The position numbers and the translations under genes are program-made. Positions 7,317 to 16,162 of a stretch of DNA of 64,000 bases are shown here, piece after piece. Numbering within the stretch: position 1 is the stretch's first letter; the number at the start of each line of letters is the position of its first letter. Below the pieces are notes generated by a model that had not been told where the DNA came from, ran no database searches, and worked only from the letters and a program-made list of their open reading frames with translations. The DNA comes from an uncultured Polaribacter sp. (GTDB taxonomy: Bacteria; Bacteroidota; Bacteroidia; Flavobacteriales; Flavobacteriaceae). The DNA lies in NCBI RefSeq assembly GCF_947497125.1, contig NZ_CANMFI010000003.1, positions 62,001 to 126,000 of the forward strand, written 5' to 3'.

Positions 7317-9281
7317 ATGAAGTATTTATTATCACTTTTTATTTTTATTAGTAGTCTAAATGTGTTTTCTCAGATAGAAGACCCAATTAAATGGTCTACT
7401 TCAGTAGAAAAGCTATCAGATAGTACCTTTGTTTTAGTTTCAGAAGCAATTATAGAAGAAGGTTGGCATTTGTATGCACAAGAGGTTCCACAAGATGGAC
7501 CGATACCTACTTCTTTTTCTTTTGATACAAGTCAAGGAGGTTTTTTACTAGAAGGTAAAACACAAGAAGAAAATGGCGTTGTGGTAGATGATGCTGTTTT
7601 TCAAATGAAAATTAAATTCTTTGAAAAAAAGACTGTTTTTAAGCAGAAAGTAAAGGTCTTAAAAGGTATTGAAACGATAAATGCATTTGTAGAATTTATG
7701 GTTTGTGATGATACCAAGTGTTTGTCACCAACAGAGGTAGATTTAGTTTTCGACCTTAAAATAAAGGCAAATAAAGAAAATAGTAAGTCTTTAGAAAAAA
7801 GTAATTTGTCTGTAGCATTAGATCATACTGCTCAGGAGAATGAAAATTCAGATTTGTTGTCATTATTTCTATTAAGCTTCTTTGCAGGGTTAGCGGCTTT
7901 GCTAACACCTTGTGTTTTTCCAATGATACCAATGACGGTTAGTTTTTTTACAAAACAGAGTAAAACAAAAGCAATCGGTATTAGAAATGCCATTTTTTTT
8001 GGGTTTTCTATTATAATAATCTATGTTGTAATTGGTTTAGCTGTTAGTGCTATTTTTGGTCCATCTGCCTTAAATGCCTTGTCTACCAATATTTGGTTCA
8101 ACCTCCTTTTCTTTCTATTACTAGTATTTTTTGCAGCATCTTTTTTAGGTGCTTTCGAACTTGTTTTACCAAGTTCTTGGGGGACAAAAATAGATGCAAA
8201 AGCAGATAAAGGAGGCTATGTAGGTATTTTCTTTATGGCGTTAGCGTTGGCAATTGTTTCTTTTTCTTGTACAGGTCCGTTAGTTGGTTCTGCATTAGTA
8301 GCTGCGGCAACCACTGGCGAGAGAGTAGCGCCAATAGTTAGCATGTTAGGTTTTTCTACAGCAATAGCATTGCCGTTTGCCTTATTTGCTGCTTTTCCGG
8401 GGTGGTTAAATTCATTACCAAAATCTGGTGGTTGGTTAAATACGGTAAAAGTTGTTTTAGGGTTTTTAGAGTTAGCCTTGGCTTTTAAATTTTTATCAAA
8501 TGTAGATTTGGTTTTACAACTTCACCTTTTAGAAAGAGAAGTGTTCATTGCCATTTGGATTGCTATTTTTGGTGTTTTATCAGTTTATCTTTTTGGTAAA
8601 ATACAACTACCACATGATACACCCTTAAAACATATTTCTGTTGGTAGGTTGTTTTTAGGCTTAGTTTCTTTAACATTTACCATTTATATGATTCCTGGTT
8701 TGTGGGGTGCACCGCTAAATATTATTAGTGCTTTTCCACCACCACAGCATTATAGCGAGTCGCCGTATGGGGTAGGATTTACAAATTCATCAAACGGAAA
8801 AACAACTTTAAATACTGCAATTCCCGAAGGAGCTCATTTAATGGCGCCACATAATATTTTGGCATTTAATGATTATGATAAAGGCATGGCATATGCAAAA
8901 AAAGTTGGAAAACCTGTTCTGTTAGATTTTACAGGTCACGCTTGTGTAAATTGTAGAAAAATGGAGCAAAATGTTTGGGTTAAGCCAACTGTTTTGCAGG
9001 TAATTAAAAATGATGTAGTTTTAATTTCTTTATATGTTGATGATAAACGACCGTTAAAAGAAGCAGAAATTACTGAATCTAAATTAAAACCAGGTAAAAA
9101 ATTAAAGTATATAGGTCAGAAGTGGAGTGAATTACAAACCATAAAGTATCAGACAAATACACAACCTTTTTATGTGTTGTTAAATCATAATGAAGAGCCT
9201 TTGAATAGGCCAGTAGCTTATACACCAGATGTAAATGTTTATTACAATTGGCTTAAAACAGGGATTTCTAATTTTAAATAA
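7317..9281 (+). CDS. dsbD: thiol:disulfide interchange protein DsbD
   Basis: A 654-residue inner-membrane electron carrier that takes electrons from cytoplasmic thioredoxin to periplasmic thiol proteins. A signal peptide (residues 1-18, ending NVFS) precedes the periplasmic alpha domain with a cysteine pair C130/C135. The membrane domain (about 180-460) has the redox cysteines C199 in [11 protein letters not shown] and C318 in SFSCTGPL. The C-terminal thioredoxin fold carries HACVNC (C543/C546). All three modules are intact. The nearby trxA is its likely electron source. It lies 30 bases upstream of the class V aminotransferase, so the two may be cotranscribed. Confidence 0.95.
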   Translation: MKYLLSLFIFISSLNVFSQIEDPIKWSTSVEKLSDSTFVLVSEAIIEEGWHLYAQEVPQDGPIPTSFSFDTSQGGFLLEGKTQEENGVVVDDAVFQMKIKFFEKKTVFKQKVKVLKGIETINAFVEFMVCDDTKCLSPTEVDLVFDLKIKANKENSKSLEKSNLSVALDHTAQENENSDLLSLFLLSFFAGLAALLTPCVFPMIPMTVSFFTKQSKTKAIGIRNAIFFGFSIIIIYVVIGLAVSAIFGPSALNALSTNIWFNLLFFLLLVFFAASFLGAFELVLPSSWGTKIDAKADKGGYVGIFFMALALAIVSFSCTGPLVGSALVAAATTGERVAPIVSMLGFSTAIALPFALFAAFPGWLNSLPKSGGWLNTVKVVLGFLELALAFKFLSNVDLVLQLHLLEREVFIAIWIAIFGVLSVYLFGKIQLPHDTPLKHISVGRLFLGLVSLTFTIYMIPGLWGAPLNIISAFPPPQHYSESPYGVGFTNSSNGKTTLNTAIPEGAHLMAPHNILAFNDYDKGMAYAKKVGKPVLLDFTGHACVNCRKMEQNVWVKPTVLQVIKNDVVLISLYVDDKRPLKEAEITESKLKPGKKLKYIGQKWSELQTIKYQTNTQPFYVLLNHNEEPLNRPVAYTPDVNVYYNWLKTGISNFK

Positions 9282-9311
9282 TTACTCAACATTGATTAAC
9301 GTTTTATAGAT

Positions 9312-10808
9312 ATGGCTTCATCAAAAGAAAATATAGAAAAGTTAGATTTGGAAAGTTATTTTCATCAATTTAGAAAACAGATTATTGGAATTGATCAAAC
9401 TTTTGAATCTCCTTACGGTACTCAAAATCTAATTTACACAGATTGGACAGCTAGTGGACGATTGCATAGTTTTGTAGAAGATAAAATGTTGTATCAGTTT
9501 GGCCCTTTTGTAGCCAATACACATACAGAAACTGCTACTTCTGGAGCCGCAATGACATTGGCTTATCATAAAGCTAGGCAAATTATTAAAGCGCATGTAA
9601 ATGCAAATGCAAATGATGTTTTAATTACTTCTGGTTCTGGTATGACAGGCGTTGTTAATAAATTTCAAAGAATTTTAGGTTTAAAAGTTTCCGAGAATTT
9701 AAAAGATCATACAACAATACCAGACGATTTAAGACCAATTGTTTTTGTAAGTCATATGGAGCATCACTCGAACCAAACATCTTGGTTAGAGACCATTGCA
9801 GATGTAGAGGTAGTGCCTTGTAATAATGAAGGGTTGGTGTGTTTAAAAACATTTGAAAAGTGTATTGTAAAGCATCAAGATAGAAAAATAAAAATAGCAG
9901 CAATTACTTCTTGCTCTAATGTTACCGGTATAAAAACACCTTATCATCAGGTAGCAAAATTAATACATAAGTACAATGGTTTGTGTTTTGTAGATTTTGC
10001 TTGTTGTGCGCCTTATGTTTCAATAGATATGCATCCAGCAAATGAAGATGAGTACTTAGATGCTATTTTCTTCTCTCCGCATAAGTTTTTAGGAGGGCCA
10101 GGTAGTGCAGGTGTTTTGGTTTTTAACAAGAAATTATATAAAAATACCATACCAGATAACCCAGGTGGAGGAACGGTAAGTTATACAAATCCTTGGGGGC
10201 AGCATGATTATTTTGATGATGTAGAAACTAGAGAAGATGGTGGTACGCCAGCCTTTTTACAGACAATTAGAGTAGCACTTTCTATTCAGTTAAAAGAAAA
10301 GATGGGTGTTGATAACATTGAACAAAGAGAAGAAGAAATTAATAAAGTTGTTTTTAAGACATTAGAAAACTTGCCCGGTGTAGTCATTTTGGCACCAAAT
10401 CATAAAAAGCGATTGAGTATTTTTTCTTTTTATTTTGAAGAGTACCACTTTAATTTAGTGGTAAAGTTATTAAACGATCGTTTTGGAATACAAACCAGAG
10501 GTGGTTGTTCTTGTGCAGGTACTTACGGACATTTTTTATTAAACGTAGACCAAGAGACCTCTAATAAAATTAAAGATGAAATTTTGCACGGATGCAATAC
10601 CAAAAAGCCAGGATGGGTTCGTTTGTCCTTGCATCCAACGGTTACAAATAAAGAACTTTCTTTTATCTGTAATTCTTTAAAAGAACTTTCTATCCATATA
10701 AAAGATTGGGCTATTGATTATGAATACGATCCTATTAAAAACGATTTTATTCACAAAACAGTTGCGCCAATTGAAAAAGAGTTGGTAGAAAGATGGTTTG
10801 AAATTTAG
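9312..10808 (+). CDS. class V aminotransferase, cysteine desulfurase-like
   Basis: A 498-residue PLP enzyme of fold type I. The PLP lysine is K258 in FFSPHKFLGG; HMEHHSNQTSW and the DFACCAP strand (cofactor-binding Asp) fit the SufS/NifS branch. Instead of the usual SufS RxGxHCA loop it has RGGCSCAGTYGH with C399 and C401. It is about 90 residues longer than typical SufS and has no suf or isc genes beside it, so it is probably not the main Fe-S desulfurase. The substrate is unknown: a cysteine or selenocysteine lyase activity is possible. It follows dsbD by 30 bases. Confidence 0.8.
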   Translation: MASSKENIEKLDLESYFHQFRKQIIGIDQTFESPYGTQNLIYTDWTASGRLHSFVEDKMLYQFGPFVANTHTETATSGAAMTLAYHKARQIIKAHVNANANDVLITSGSGMTGVVNKFQRILGLKVSENLKDHTTIPDDLRPIVFVSHMEHHSNQTSWLETIADVEVVPCNNEGLVCLKTFEKCIVKHQDRKIKIAAITSCSNVTGIKTPYHQVAKLIHKYNGLCFVDFACCAPYVSIDMHPANEDEYLDAIFFSPHKFLGGPGSAGVLVFNKKLYKNTIPDNPGGGTVSYTNPWGQHDYFDDVETREDGGTPAFLQTIRVALSIQLKEKMGVDNIEQREEEINKVVFKTLENLPGVVILAPNHKKRLSIFSFYFEEYHFNLVVKLLNDRFGIQTRGGCSCAGTYGHFLLNVDQETSNKIKDEILHGCNTKKPGWVRLSLHPTVTNKELSFICNSLKELSIHIKDWAIDYEYDPIKNDFIHKTVAPIEKELVERWFEI

Positions 10809-10916
10809 AATATGATTTTAAATGTTATAGCGATTAGATAATTACATAATTATATGTGTGTTATTTTAGGATGTTTTTAATAATCTGTTATTTTATTTAT
10901 AAATAATGTTCTATAA

Positions 10917-10947
10917 TTTGTTTATTTCAATTTATTCTTTAGATTTG
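10917..10947 (+). promoter_or_regulatory. promoter of the pheA operon leader
   Basis: TTTG (10917-10920) and TAGATTTG (10940-10947) are spaced by 19 bases, a full match to the Bacteroidota consensus. Transcription would start near 10954, just ahead of the leader peptide ATG at 10971. Confidence 0.85.
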
Positions 10948-10970
10948 CTTCTTACAATTAATATAAACAA

Positions 10971-11045
10971 ATGTTACAGAACTATTTTACACGTTTCTAT
11001 TTTTACTTCTTTAGTAAGAGAAGAGGCTTTGTATTGTGTTCCTAA
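10971..11045 (+). CDS. Phe/Tyr-rich leader peptide of the aromatic operon attenuator
   Basis: A 24-codon ORF starting MLQNYFTRFYFYFFS and ending at TAA 11043. Eight of ten residues at positions 5-14 are Phe or Tyr (Y, F, F, Y, F, Y, F, F), a composition unlike ordinary protein. It sits 23 bases after the promoter -7 box and before a terminator that abuts pheA. As in known phe and trp leaders, ribosome stalling at these codons when charged Phe- or Tyr-tRNA is scarce would leave the downstream strand 11023-11034 free. The function is inferred from architecture. It is not related to any enzyme and is probably degraded after synthesis. Confidence 0.85.
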   Translation: MLQNYFTRFYFYFFSKRRGFVLCS

Positions 11046-11095
11046 AAACATATTAAGTATATAAAGTCTCGAATATAATTCGGGACTTTTTTTTT
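11001..11095 (+). promoter_or_regulatory. transcription attenuator with alternative hairpins, upstream of pheA
   Basis: Three structures compete. A 7-bp hairpin within the Phe/Tyr codons pairs 11001-11007 with 11013-11019. The antiterminator GAGGCTTTGTAT (11023-11034) pairs with ATATAAAGTCTC (11059-11070), 12 bp with two G-U. The terminator AAAGTCTCGAAT (11063-11074) pairs with ATTCGGGACTTT (11078-11089), 12 bp, loop ATA, followed by a run of nine T. Antiterminator and terminator share 11063-11070, so only one can form. The antiterminator 5' arm lies inside the leader ORF, where a ribosome reaching the stop codon would cover it. Confidence 0.85.
11063..11095 (+). terminator. intrinsic terminator immediately before pheA (attenuator terminator)
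   Basis: A 12-bp stem with one G-U pair and a 3-base loop, then T-run 11087-11095; the pheA ATG follows only 8 bases later. Its position, between a good promoter and the first gene, is what identifies it as an attenuator and not an operon end. Confidence 0.92.
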
Positions 11096-11103
11096 GAATA
11101 TAC

Positions 11104-11934
11104 ATGAACAAAATTATCGCTATACAGGGAGCAGAAGGCTCTAATCATCATAAAGTTGCACTCAACTTTTACGGCAGTAACATTCAGTTGATTGAGTGCA
11201 TGTCTTTTGATGCCTTGGTGCAAAAGTTATTAGAAGGTTCTGCAAAATTCGGAGTAATGGCCTTAGAAAATACCATTGCAGGTTCTATTATACCTAATTA
11301 TGCCTTAATCGATAGTAATAATTTACATATTATAGATGAAGAGTATTTAAATATTCATCATCATTTAATGGCATTAAAGGGCCAACAAATTAAGGATATT
11401 AAAGAGGTTTGGTCGCATCCGATGGCGTTGTTACAATGCAAAGCGTTTTTTAAAAAACATCCGCATATTAAATTGGTAGAAGATGTAGATACTGCAGAAG
11501 TTGCCAAAAGAATTGCTAAAGAAAATTTAACAGGTATTGCTGCAATAGCGCCAAAAATAGCGGCAGAGATATTTGGTTTGCATGTAATTGAAGATGACAT
11601 ACAAACGATAAAAGACAATGCAACGCGCTTTGTAATTGTACAAACAAACAAGCCAGAAACAGACACAAGTGTTAACAAGGCTTCTTTAAAATTTCAATTA
11701 AATCATAAAAGAGGTAGTTTGGCGGCAATTTTAAATGTGTTAAGCGATTGTAAAATGAATTTAACCAAAATACAATCGTTGCCAGTTATAGAAACACCTT
11801 GGAAATACTCGTTTTTTGTAGATGTTACTTTTGATGACTTTAAAGAGTATCAAAAAGCCATTGCAATCTTAGAGATCATGGCAGAAGAATTTAAAATATT
11901 AGGAACCTATAAAAACGGAAGAAATAATGATTAA
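11104..11934 (+). CDS. pheA: prephenate dehydratase
   Basis: A 276-residue monofunctional enzyme converting prephenate to phenylpyruvate. The N-terminal PDT domain has IAIQGAEGSNHH, MALENTIAGSI and, near its end, DNATRFVIV (the catalytic Thr region). The C-terminal ACT domain (about 195-270, starting FQLNHKRGSLAAIL) is the usual phenylalanine sensor, with the IQSLPVIETPWKY segment in place of the canonical ESRP motif. It is the first gene of the operon, directly behind the attenuator, and overlaps the next gene by 8 bases, indicating translational coupling. Confidence 0.95.
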   Translation: MNKIIAIQGAEGSNHHKVALNFYGSNIQLIECMSFDALVQKLLEGSAKFGVMALENTIAGSIIPNYALIDSNNLHIIDEEYLNIHHHLMALKGQQIKDIKEVWSHPMALLQCKAFFKKHPHIKLVEDVDTAEVAKRIAKENLTGIAAIAPKIAAEIFGLHVIEDDIQTIKDNATRFVIVQTNKPETDTSVNKASLKFQLNHKRGSLAAILNVLSDCKMNLTKIQSLPVIETPWKYSFFVDVTFDDFKEYQKAIAILEIMAEEFKILGTYKNGRNND

Positions 11935-13069
11935 ACCCGCGAAAAGGTTAGAGACCGTAAAAGAATACTATTTCTCTAAAAAATTAAGAGAAGTACGTGG
12001 TTTAGTTGCTGCAGGAAAACCAATAATTAATATGGGAATCGGTTCGCCAGATTTGCGACCGCCAGCAACAGTAATTGAAGCAATTTCTACTAGTTTAGGA
12101 GATGCATCTGCTCATAAATATCAATCTTATCAAGGGTTACCCGAGTTAAGGACTGCCATTGCAACTTTTTACAAAAACAAGTTTTCTGTAGTTGCAAATT
12201 CAGAAACAGAGATTTTACCTCTTATGGGAAGCAAAGAGGGAATAATGCATATTTCTATGGCTTTTTTAAACGAAGGCGATCAAGTATTAATTCCCAATCC
12301 AGGCTATCCAACCTATACTTCTGTAACAAAGTTAGTAGGCGCTGAACCGCTTTTTTATAATTTAGATGCAGTAAATAATTGGCAACCAAATTTTAAGGAA
12401 TTAGAAGCGCAAGATTTAAGTGCTGTAAAAATAATGTGGGTTAATTATCCGCATATGCCAACAGGAACAAATGCTACTTTAGAAACCTTTAAAAAGTTGA
12501 TTGCTTTCGGAAAAAAACACAACATTTTAATTATCAATGACAATCCGTATAGCTTTATTTTAAACAACAATCCTATTAGTATTTTACAAGTTAATGGTGC
12601 AAAAGACATTGCTTTAGAATTAAATTCTTTAAGTAAAACTTTTAACATGGCAGGTTGGCGTGTAGGAATGGTTTTAGGAAACGAAGATTATATTACAGAA
12701 ATTTTAAAAGTAAAATCTAATATGGATTCTGGTATGTTTTACGGCATTCAAAAAGGAGCCATACAAGCATTGCATTTATCTGATGCTTGGTTTGTAGAAC
12801 AGAATAAAATTTATGAAGCCAGAAGAGCATTGGTTTGGCAATTGGCAGATAAGTTAGATGCAGTGTATGATAAAAATGCAACGGGTTTATTTGTTTGGGC
12901 TAAAATACCAGAAGGCAAAAAATCGGAAGCAGTTACAGATGCAATTTTGTATGACAACGATATATTTATAACACCAGGAACCATTTTTGGCTCTCAAGGA
13001 GAAGGATATATAAGGTTTTCGTTATGTGTAACAGAAGCTGTAATTAAAGAAGCAATTTCAAGGCTATAA
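11927..13069 (+). CDS. class I/II aminotransferase, probably aromatic amino acid or aspartate type
   Basis: A 380-residue fold type I PLP enzyme. The PLP lysine is K237 in LSKTFNMAGWRVG; NPGYPTY and the phosphate-binding tail RFSLCV are present. Its position between pheA and tyrA suggests that it converts phenylpyruvate and 4-hydroxyphenylpyruvate to Phe and Tyr; this is inference from context, since the sequence also resembles LL-diaminopimelate and alanine-type aminotransferases. It starts inside the end of pheA. The 60-base spacer to tyrA holds the odd short sequence TAAGCTTTAAGCTA. Confidence 0.88.
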   Translation: MIKPAKRLETVKEYYFSKKLREVRGLVAAGKPIINMGIGSPDLRPPATVIEAISTSLGDASAHKYQSYQGLPELRTAIATFYKNKFSVVANSETEILPLMGSKEGIMHISMAFLNEGDQVLIPNPGYPTYTSVTKLVGAEPLFYNLDAVNNWQPNFKELEAQDLSAVKIMWVNYPHMPTGTNATLETFKKLIAFGKKHNILIINDNPYSFILNNNPISILQVNGAKDIALELNSLSKTFNMAGWRVGMVLGNEDYITEILKVKSNMDSGMFYGIQKGAIQALHLSDAWFVEQNKIYEARRALVWQLADKLDAVYDKNATGLFVWAKIPEGKKSEAVTDAILYDNDIFITPGTIFGSQGEGYIRFSLCVTEAVIKEAISRL

Positions 13070-13129
13070 GCAATAAGCTTTAAGCTACAGGAATATCTCC
13101 TAAAGCATAAAGTACAAAGCAAACAGAAA

Positions 13130-13981
13130 ATGAAAAATATATACATGATTGGGGTCGGTTTAATTGGCGGTAGTTTTGCTATCGACATAAAAAACTACAA
13201 TCCAGAAGTTATAATTCACGGAATTAGTAGAAAAGACGAAACCTTAAACAAGGCTTTAGAATTGAATCTAATTGATAAAAAAGCCACTTTAGATGATTTA
13301 GAAAATGCAGATTTGGTTATTGTGTCTATTCCTGTAGATGCAACCGTAAAATTATTACCAACTATTTTAGATAAAATATCAGATAATGGCTTGGTGGTAG
13401 ATGCGGGTTCAACAAAAGAAGCAATTTGTAAGGCCGTTGAACATCATCCAAAAAGAAGAAATTTTTTAGCATGTCATCCTATTGCAGGTACAGAAAAATC
13501 TGGGCCAACAGCTGCAATTTCTGGCTTATACAAAGGGAAAACGAATATTATTTGCGAAGTAGAAAAAACAACTTTTAAGTTGCAAGAAAAAGCGTTGGCA
13601 CTTTTTAATGCTATTGGAATGCGTATTAGATATATGGATGCCGTATCGCATGACAAACATATTGCGTATGTTTCGCACCTCTCTCACATAAGTGCATTTA
13701 TGTTAGGTAAAACTGTCATAAATAAAGAGAAAAACGAACGTGATATTTTTGACATGGCAGGTTCTGGTTTCGAATCTACCGTTCGTTTGGCAAAAAGTAG
13801 TCCTGCAATGTGGACACCCATTTTTAAGCAAAACAAAGACAATGTTATAGAAACATTAGAAGAATACATTAACAATTTACAACATTTTAAAGAGTTGATG
13901 CAACAAGATAATTTCTCTGAAATTTTTAACGAAATGGAGAACACAAATTATATTAAACAAATTTTAAACGGCATAAAATAA
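13130..13981 (+). CDS. tyrA: prephenate dehydrogenase
   Basis: A 283-residue NAD-dependent enzyme that oxidatively decarboxylates prephenate to 4-hydroxyphenylpyruvate. The Rossmann motif is GVGLIGGSFA (about residues 7-16). DAGSTKE, ACHPIAGTEKSGP and SHLSHISAF carry the catalytic and substrate-binding histidines of the TyrA family. There is no fused chorismate mutase or ACT domain; the mutase is on the next gene product. Twenty bases separate it from the DAHP synthase gene. Confidence 0.95.
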   Translation: MKNIYMIGVGLIGGSFAIDIKNYNPEVIIHGISRKDETLNKALELNLIDKKATLDDLENADLVIVSIPVDATVKLLPTILDKISDNGLVVDAGSTKEAICKAVEHHPKRRNFLACHPIAGTEKSGPTAAISGLYKGKTNIICEVEKTTFKLQEKALALFNAIGMRIRYMDAVSHDKHIAYVSHLSHISAFMLGKTVINKEKNERDIFDMAGSGFESTVRLAKSSPAMWTPIFKQNKDNVIETLEEYINNLQHFKELMQQDNFSEIFNEMENTNYIKQILNGIK

Positions 13982-14001
13982 ACGCCAAAACAAGTAGAAA
14001 A

Positions 14002-15084
14002 ATGAAGAATACAAAAGAATTAAGAACATGGTTGGATGATATGAAATTAGAACATCCACTAGTAATAGCAGGGCCTTGTAGTGCAGAAACCGAAGAACAG
14101 GTTTTAAAAATTGCACACGAATTAAAAGATTCTGATGTAAACTATTTTAGAGCAGGAATTTGGAAACCAAGAACAAGACCAGGTATGTTTGAAGGTGTTG
14201 GAGAAATTGGTTTAAGATGGCTGAAAAAAGTAAAAGAGGAAACAGGTATGAAAACCTGTACAGAGGTAGCAAATGCTGCGCATGTAAAATTAGCCTTAGA
14301 AAATGATGTAGATTTATTATGGATTGGTGCACGTTCTACAGTGTCGCCATTTATAATGCAAGAAATTGCAGATGCATTGCAAGGAACCGATAAAATTGTA
14401 TTGGTTAAAAATCCTGTAAATCCAGATTTAGCCTTATGGTTAGGTGGTATTGAAAGATTATATACTGCCGGAATTAAAAATTTAGGAGCCATTCATAGAG
14501 GTTTTTCTACATATGAAAAATCGAAATACAGAAACATACCAGAATGGCAATTGGCAATTGAGTTTCAAAATAAATTTCCAGATTTGCCTTTAATCTGCGA
14601 TCCTTCTCATATTACAGGAAACAGAGAAATGATTCAAGAAGTTTCTCAGACTGCTTTAGACTTAAACTTTGATGGGTTGATGATCGAAACACATTTCGAT
14701 CCAGAAAATGCTTGGTCTGATGCTGCACAACAAGTAACGCCAGCAAAGTTGAAGCAGATTATGGTAGATTTAAAAATTAAAAAAGAAACCAATTCTGAGG
14801 CAGAATACACAAGTTCTTTAGAAAATTTACGTGCTCAAATTAACGTTGCCGATAATCAATTGTTAGAAACGTTAGGAAAACGAATGAAAATTGCAGACCA
14901 AATTGGGGCACTTAAAAAAGATAAAAATGTAGCCGTTTTACAATCTAAAAGATGGAATGAAATTTTAGGAAACATGATTTTAGAAGGTGAAAGTAAAGGA
15001 CTAAGTGAAGAGTTTGTACTAAAAATGTTCAAGGCAATTCACCAAGAATCTATCAATCATCAAGAAAAAATTATCAACGGATAA
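14002..15084 (+). CDS. bifunctional 3-deoxy-7-phosphoheptulonate synthase / chorismate mutase
   Basis: A 360-residue fusion. The N-terminal part (about 1-260) is a type I-beta DAHP synthase with VIAGPCSAET, the substrate loop TRPGMFEG, KNPVNPD and CDPSHITGNR; it condenses PEP and erythrose-4-phosphate, the first shikimate step. The C-terminal part (about 270-355, starting LENLRAQI) is an AroQ-type all-helical chorismate mutase with LGKRMKIADQIGALKK. In related enzymes the mutase domain also transmits prephenate feedback. Thus one operon covers pathway entry, the mutase and both branch ends, under a single Phe/Tyr-sensing leader. Confidence 0.95.
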   Translation: MKNTKELRTWLDDMKLEHPLVIAGPCSAETEEQVLKIAHELKDSDVNYFRAGIWKPRTRPGMFEGVGEIGLRWLKKVKEETGMKTCTEVANAAHVKLALENDVDLLWIGARSTVSPFIMQEIADALQGTDKIVLVKNPVNPDLALWLGGIERLYTAGIKNLGAIHRGFSTYEKSKYRNIPEWQLAIEFQNKFPDLPLICDPSHITGNREMIQEVSQTALDLNFDGLMIETHFDPENAWSDAAQQVTPAKLKQIMVDLKIKKETNSEAEYTSSLENLRAQINVADNQLLETLGKRMKIADQIGALKKDKNVAVLQSKRWNEILGNMILEGESKGLSEEFVLKMFKAIHQESINHQEKIING

Positions 15085-15142
15085 AAATCATATAAGATTG
15101 TATTACTAAATTTATTTCGGTTTTATAAATTGATATTCTTAC

Positions 15143-15182
15143 AAATACCTTCAAGTTTTTAAAATTTGAAGGTATTTTTTTT
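15143..15182 (+). terminator. intrinsic terminator of the aromatic operon
   Basis: AATACCTTCAA pairs with TTGAAGGTATT across an AT-rich loop, followed by a long T-run. It lies about 60 bases after the last stop codon. Confidence 0.9.
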
Positions 15183-15234
15183 GGGATTTACCAAGCAAAA
15201 AAGCTTGGTCAGGCTTTCGCTGTATTTTTTTTCT

Positions 15235-15267
15235 AAAAAAAAGGCAGTGATAAAAATCACTACCTTG
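15235..15267 (-). terminator. intrinsic terminator for the minus-strand gene ending at 15317
   Basis: Read on the minus strand, GGTAGTGA and ATCACTGCC (one G-U) pair, followed by an eight-T run. The preceding bases, around 15208-15230, resemble a fragment of repeat family A (GGCTTTCGCTGTATTTTTTT). Confidence 0.8.
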
Positions 15268-15316
15268 TATTTTATTAATTTCTAATTCTATTTTAGGACA
15301 TTACACAAAATAAATA

Positions 15317-15958
15317 TTATTTTGTATAAGGAATTCTTCTAGACACTTTTCTCATTAAAACATTAATTAGATCTTGTGCATCAGAACCAAGAGTTCCTTT
15401 TATTTTCTTAAGATAATTCACCACCAATTCATCATCTGAAGTGTTTGTGATATCCATATTGATTGTTGCGCTGTTTGTTGCAAACAGTCCACCTGTTAAA
15501 ACAGCAAGTCCAATTGCAGCTCCATTTGACATTGGTTTAGAGGTTTCATAAGATCCTGTAATTATAGCATCTGCGCCTAAAATTTCACCTAATTCACTTG
15601 GTAAATATTCATCATAAGAATGAATATCTATTCCTTTCTTTTTTAATAAAGCATTTGTTCTTTTTGGGCTTTGAACATCCACTAATAATGTTCCTCTTTT
15701 TTTTCTAGTTAAAAACCATGTATACATTGCATTTTGTATATCTATAGCTTCGTTTTTTCCCATATCAATTATTTGTTCTGGGGTAAAATCTTTTAACTGT
15801 TTAGGTCTTAATTTAACTTGTACATTTAATGGTAAAATAGCAATTGTTTTAGTGTTTGCAACATAAGTTTTAGCATCTGAATGAACATAAAGTTTTGTTT
15901 GTGCTTTAATAGTAGATATACAAACAATAAGGGTTAAAAAAGTAATTAATTTTTTCAT
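15317..15958 (-). CDS. secreted protein of unknown function
   Basis: I do not recognise this 213-residue protein. A clear signal peptide (MKKLITFLTLIVCISTIKAQ) marks it for export. The mature part has TIAILPLNVQVKLRP, a conserved-looking ELGEILGADAIITGSYE segment and a short glycine-rich hydrophobic stretch, AAIGLAVLTGGLFAT (about 148-162). The ILPL and LGADAIITGSYE pattern recalls CsgG/TolB-N-like periplasmic folds, but that is only a resemblance. It stands alone between two opposite-strand operons, with its own terminator. The 204-base gap to rsgA holds no gene. Confidence 0.75.
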   Translation of the reverse strand: MKKLITFLTLIVCISTIKAQTKLYVHSDAKTYVANTKTIAILPLNVQVKLRPKQLKDFTPEQIIDMGKNEAIDIQNAMYTWFLTRKKRGTLLVDVQSPKRTNALLKKKGIDIHSYDEYLPSELGEILGADAIITGSYETSKPMSNGAAIGLAVLTGGLFATNSATINMDITNTSDDELVVNYLKKIKGTLGSDAQDLINVLMRKVSRRIPYTK

Positions 15959-16162
15959 TATGATATTTTAAAATTTATGAGCTAATATAGTTTTTTTTCA
16001 TCAAAACATTAAAATTCTAAGTTTTAAAACTTGATTTTATTAGTTGTTTATATAGAATTTCAGGGAATTTAAAAGTATTATTTAATTACAAAATTATTAA
16101 AAATAGAAAATCACTTAAACTGACATTCTTATATTTATATAAAATTCAGCATCTTTGTACTA

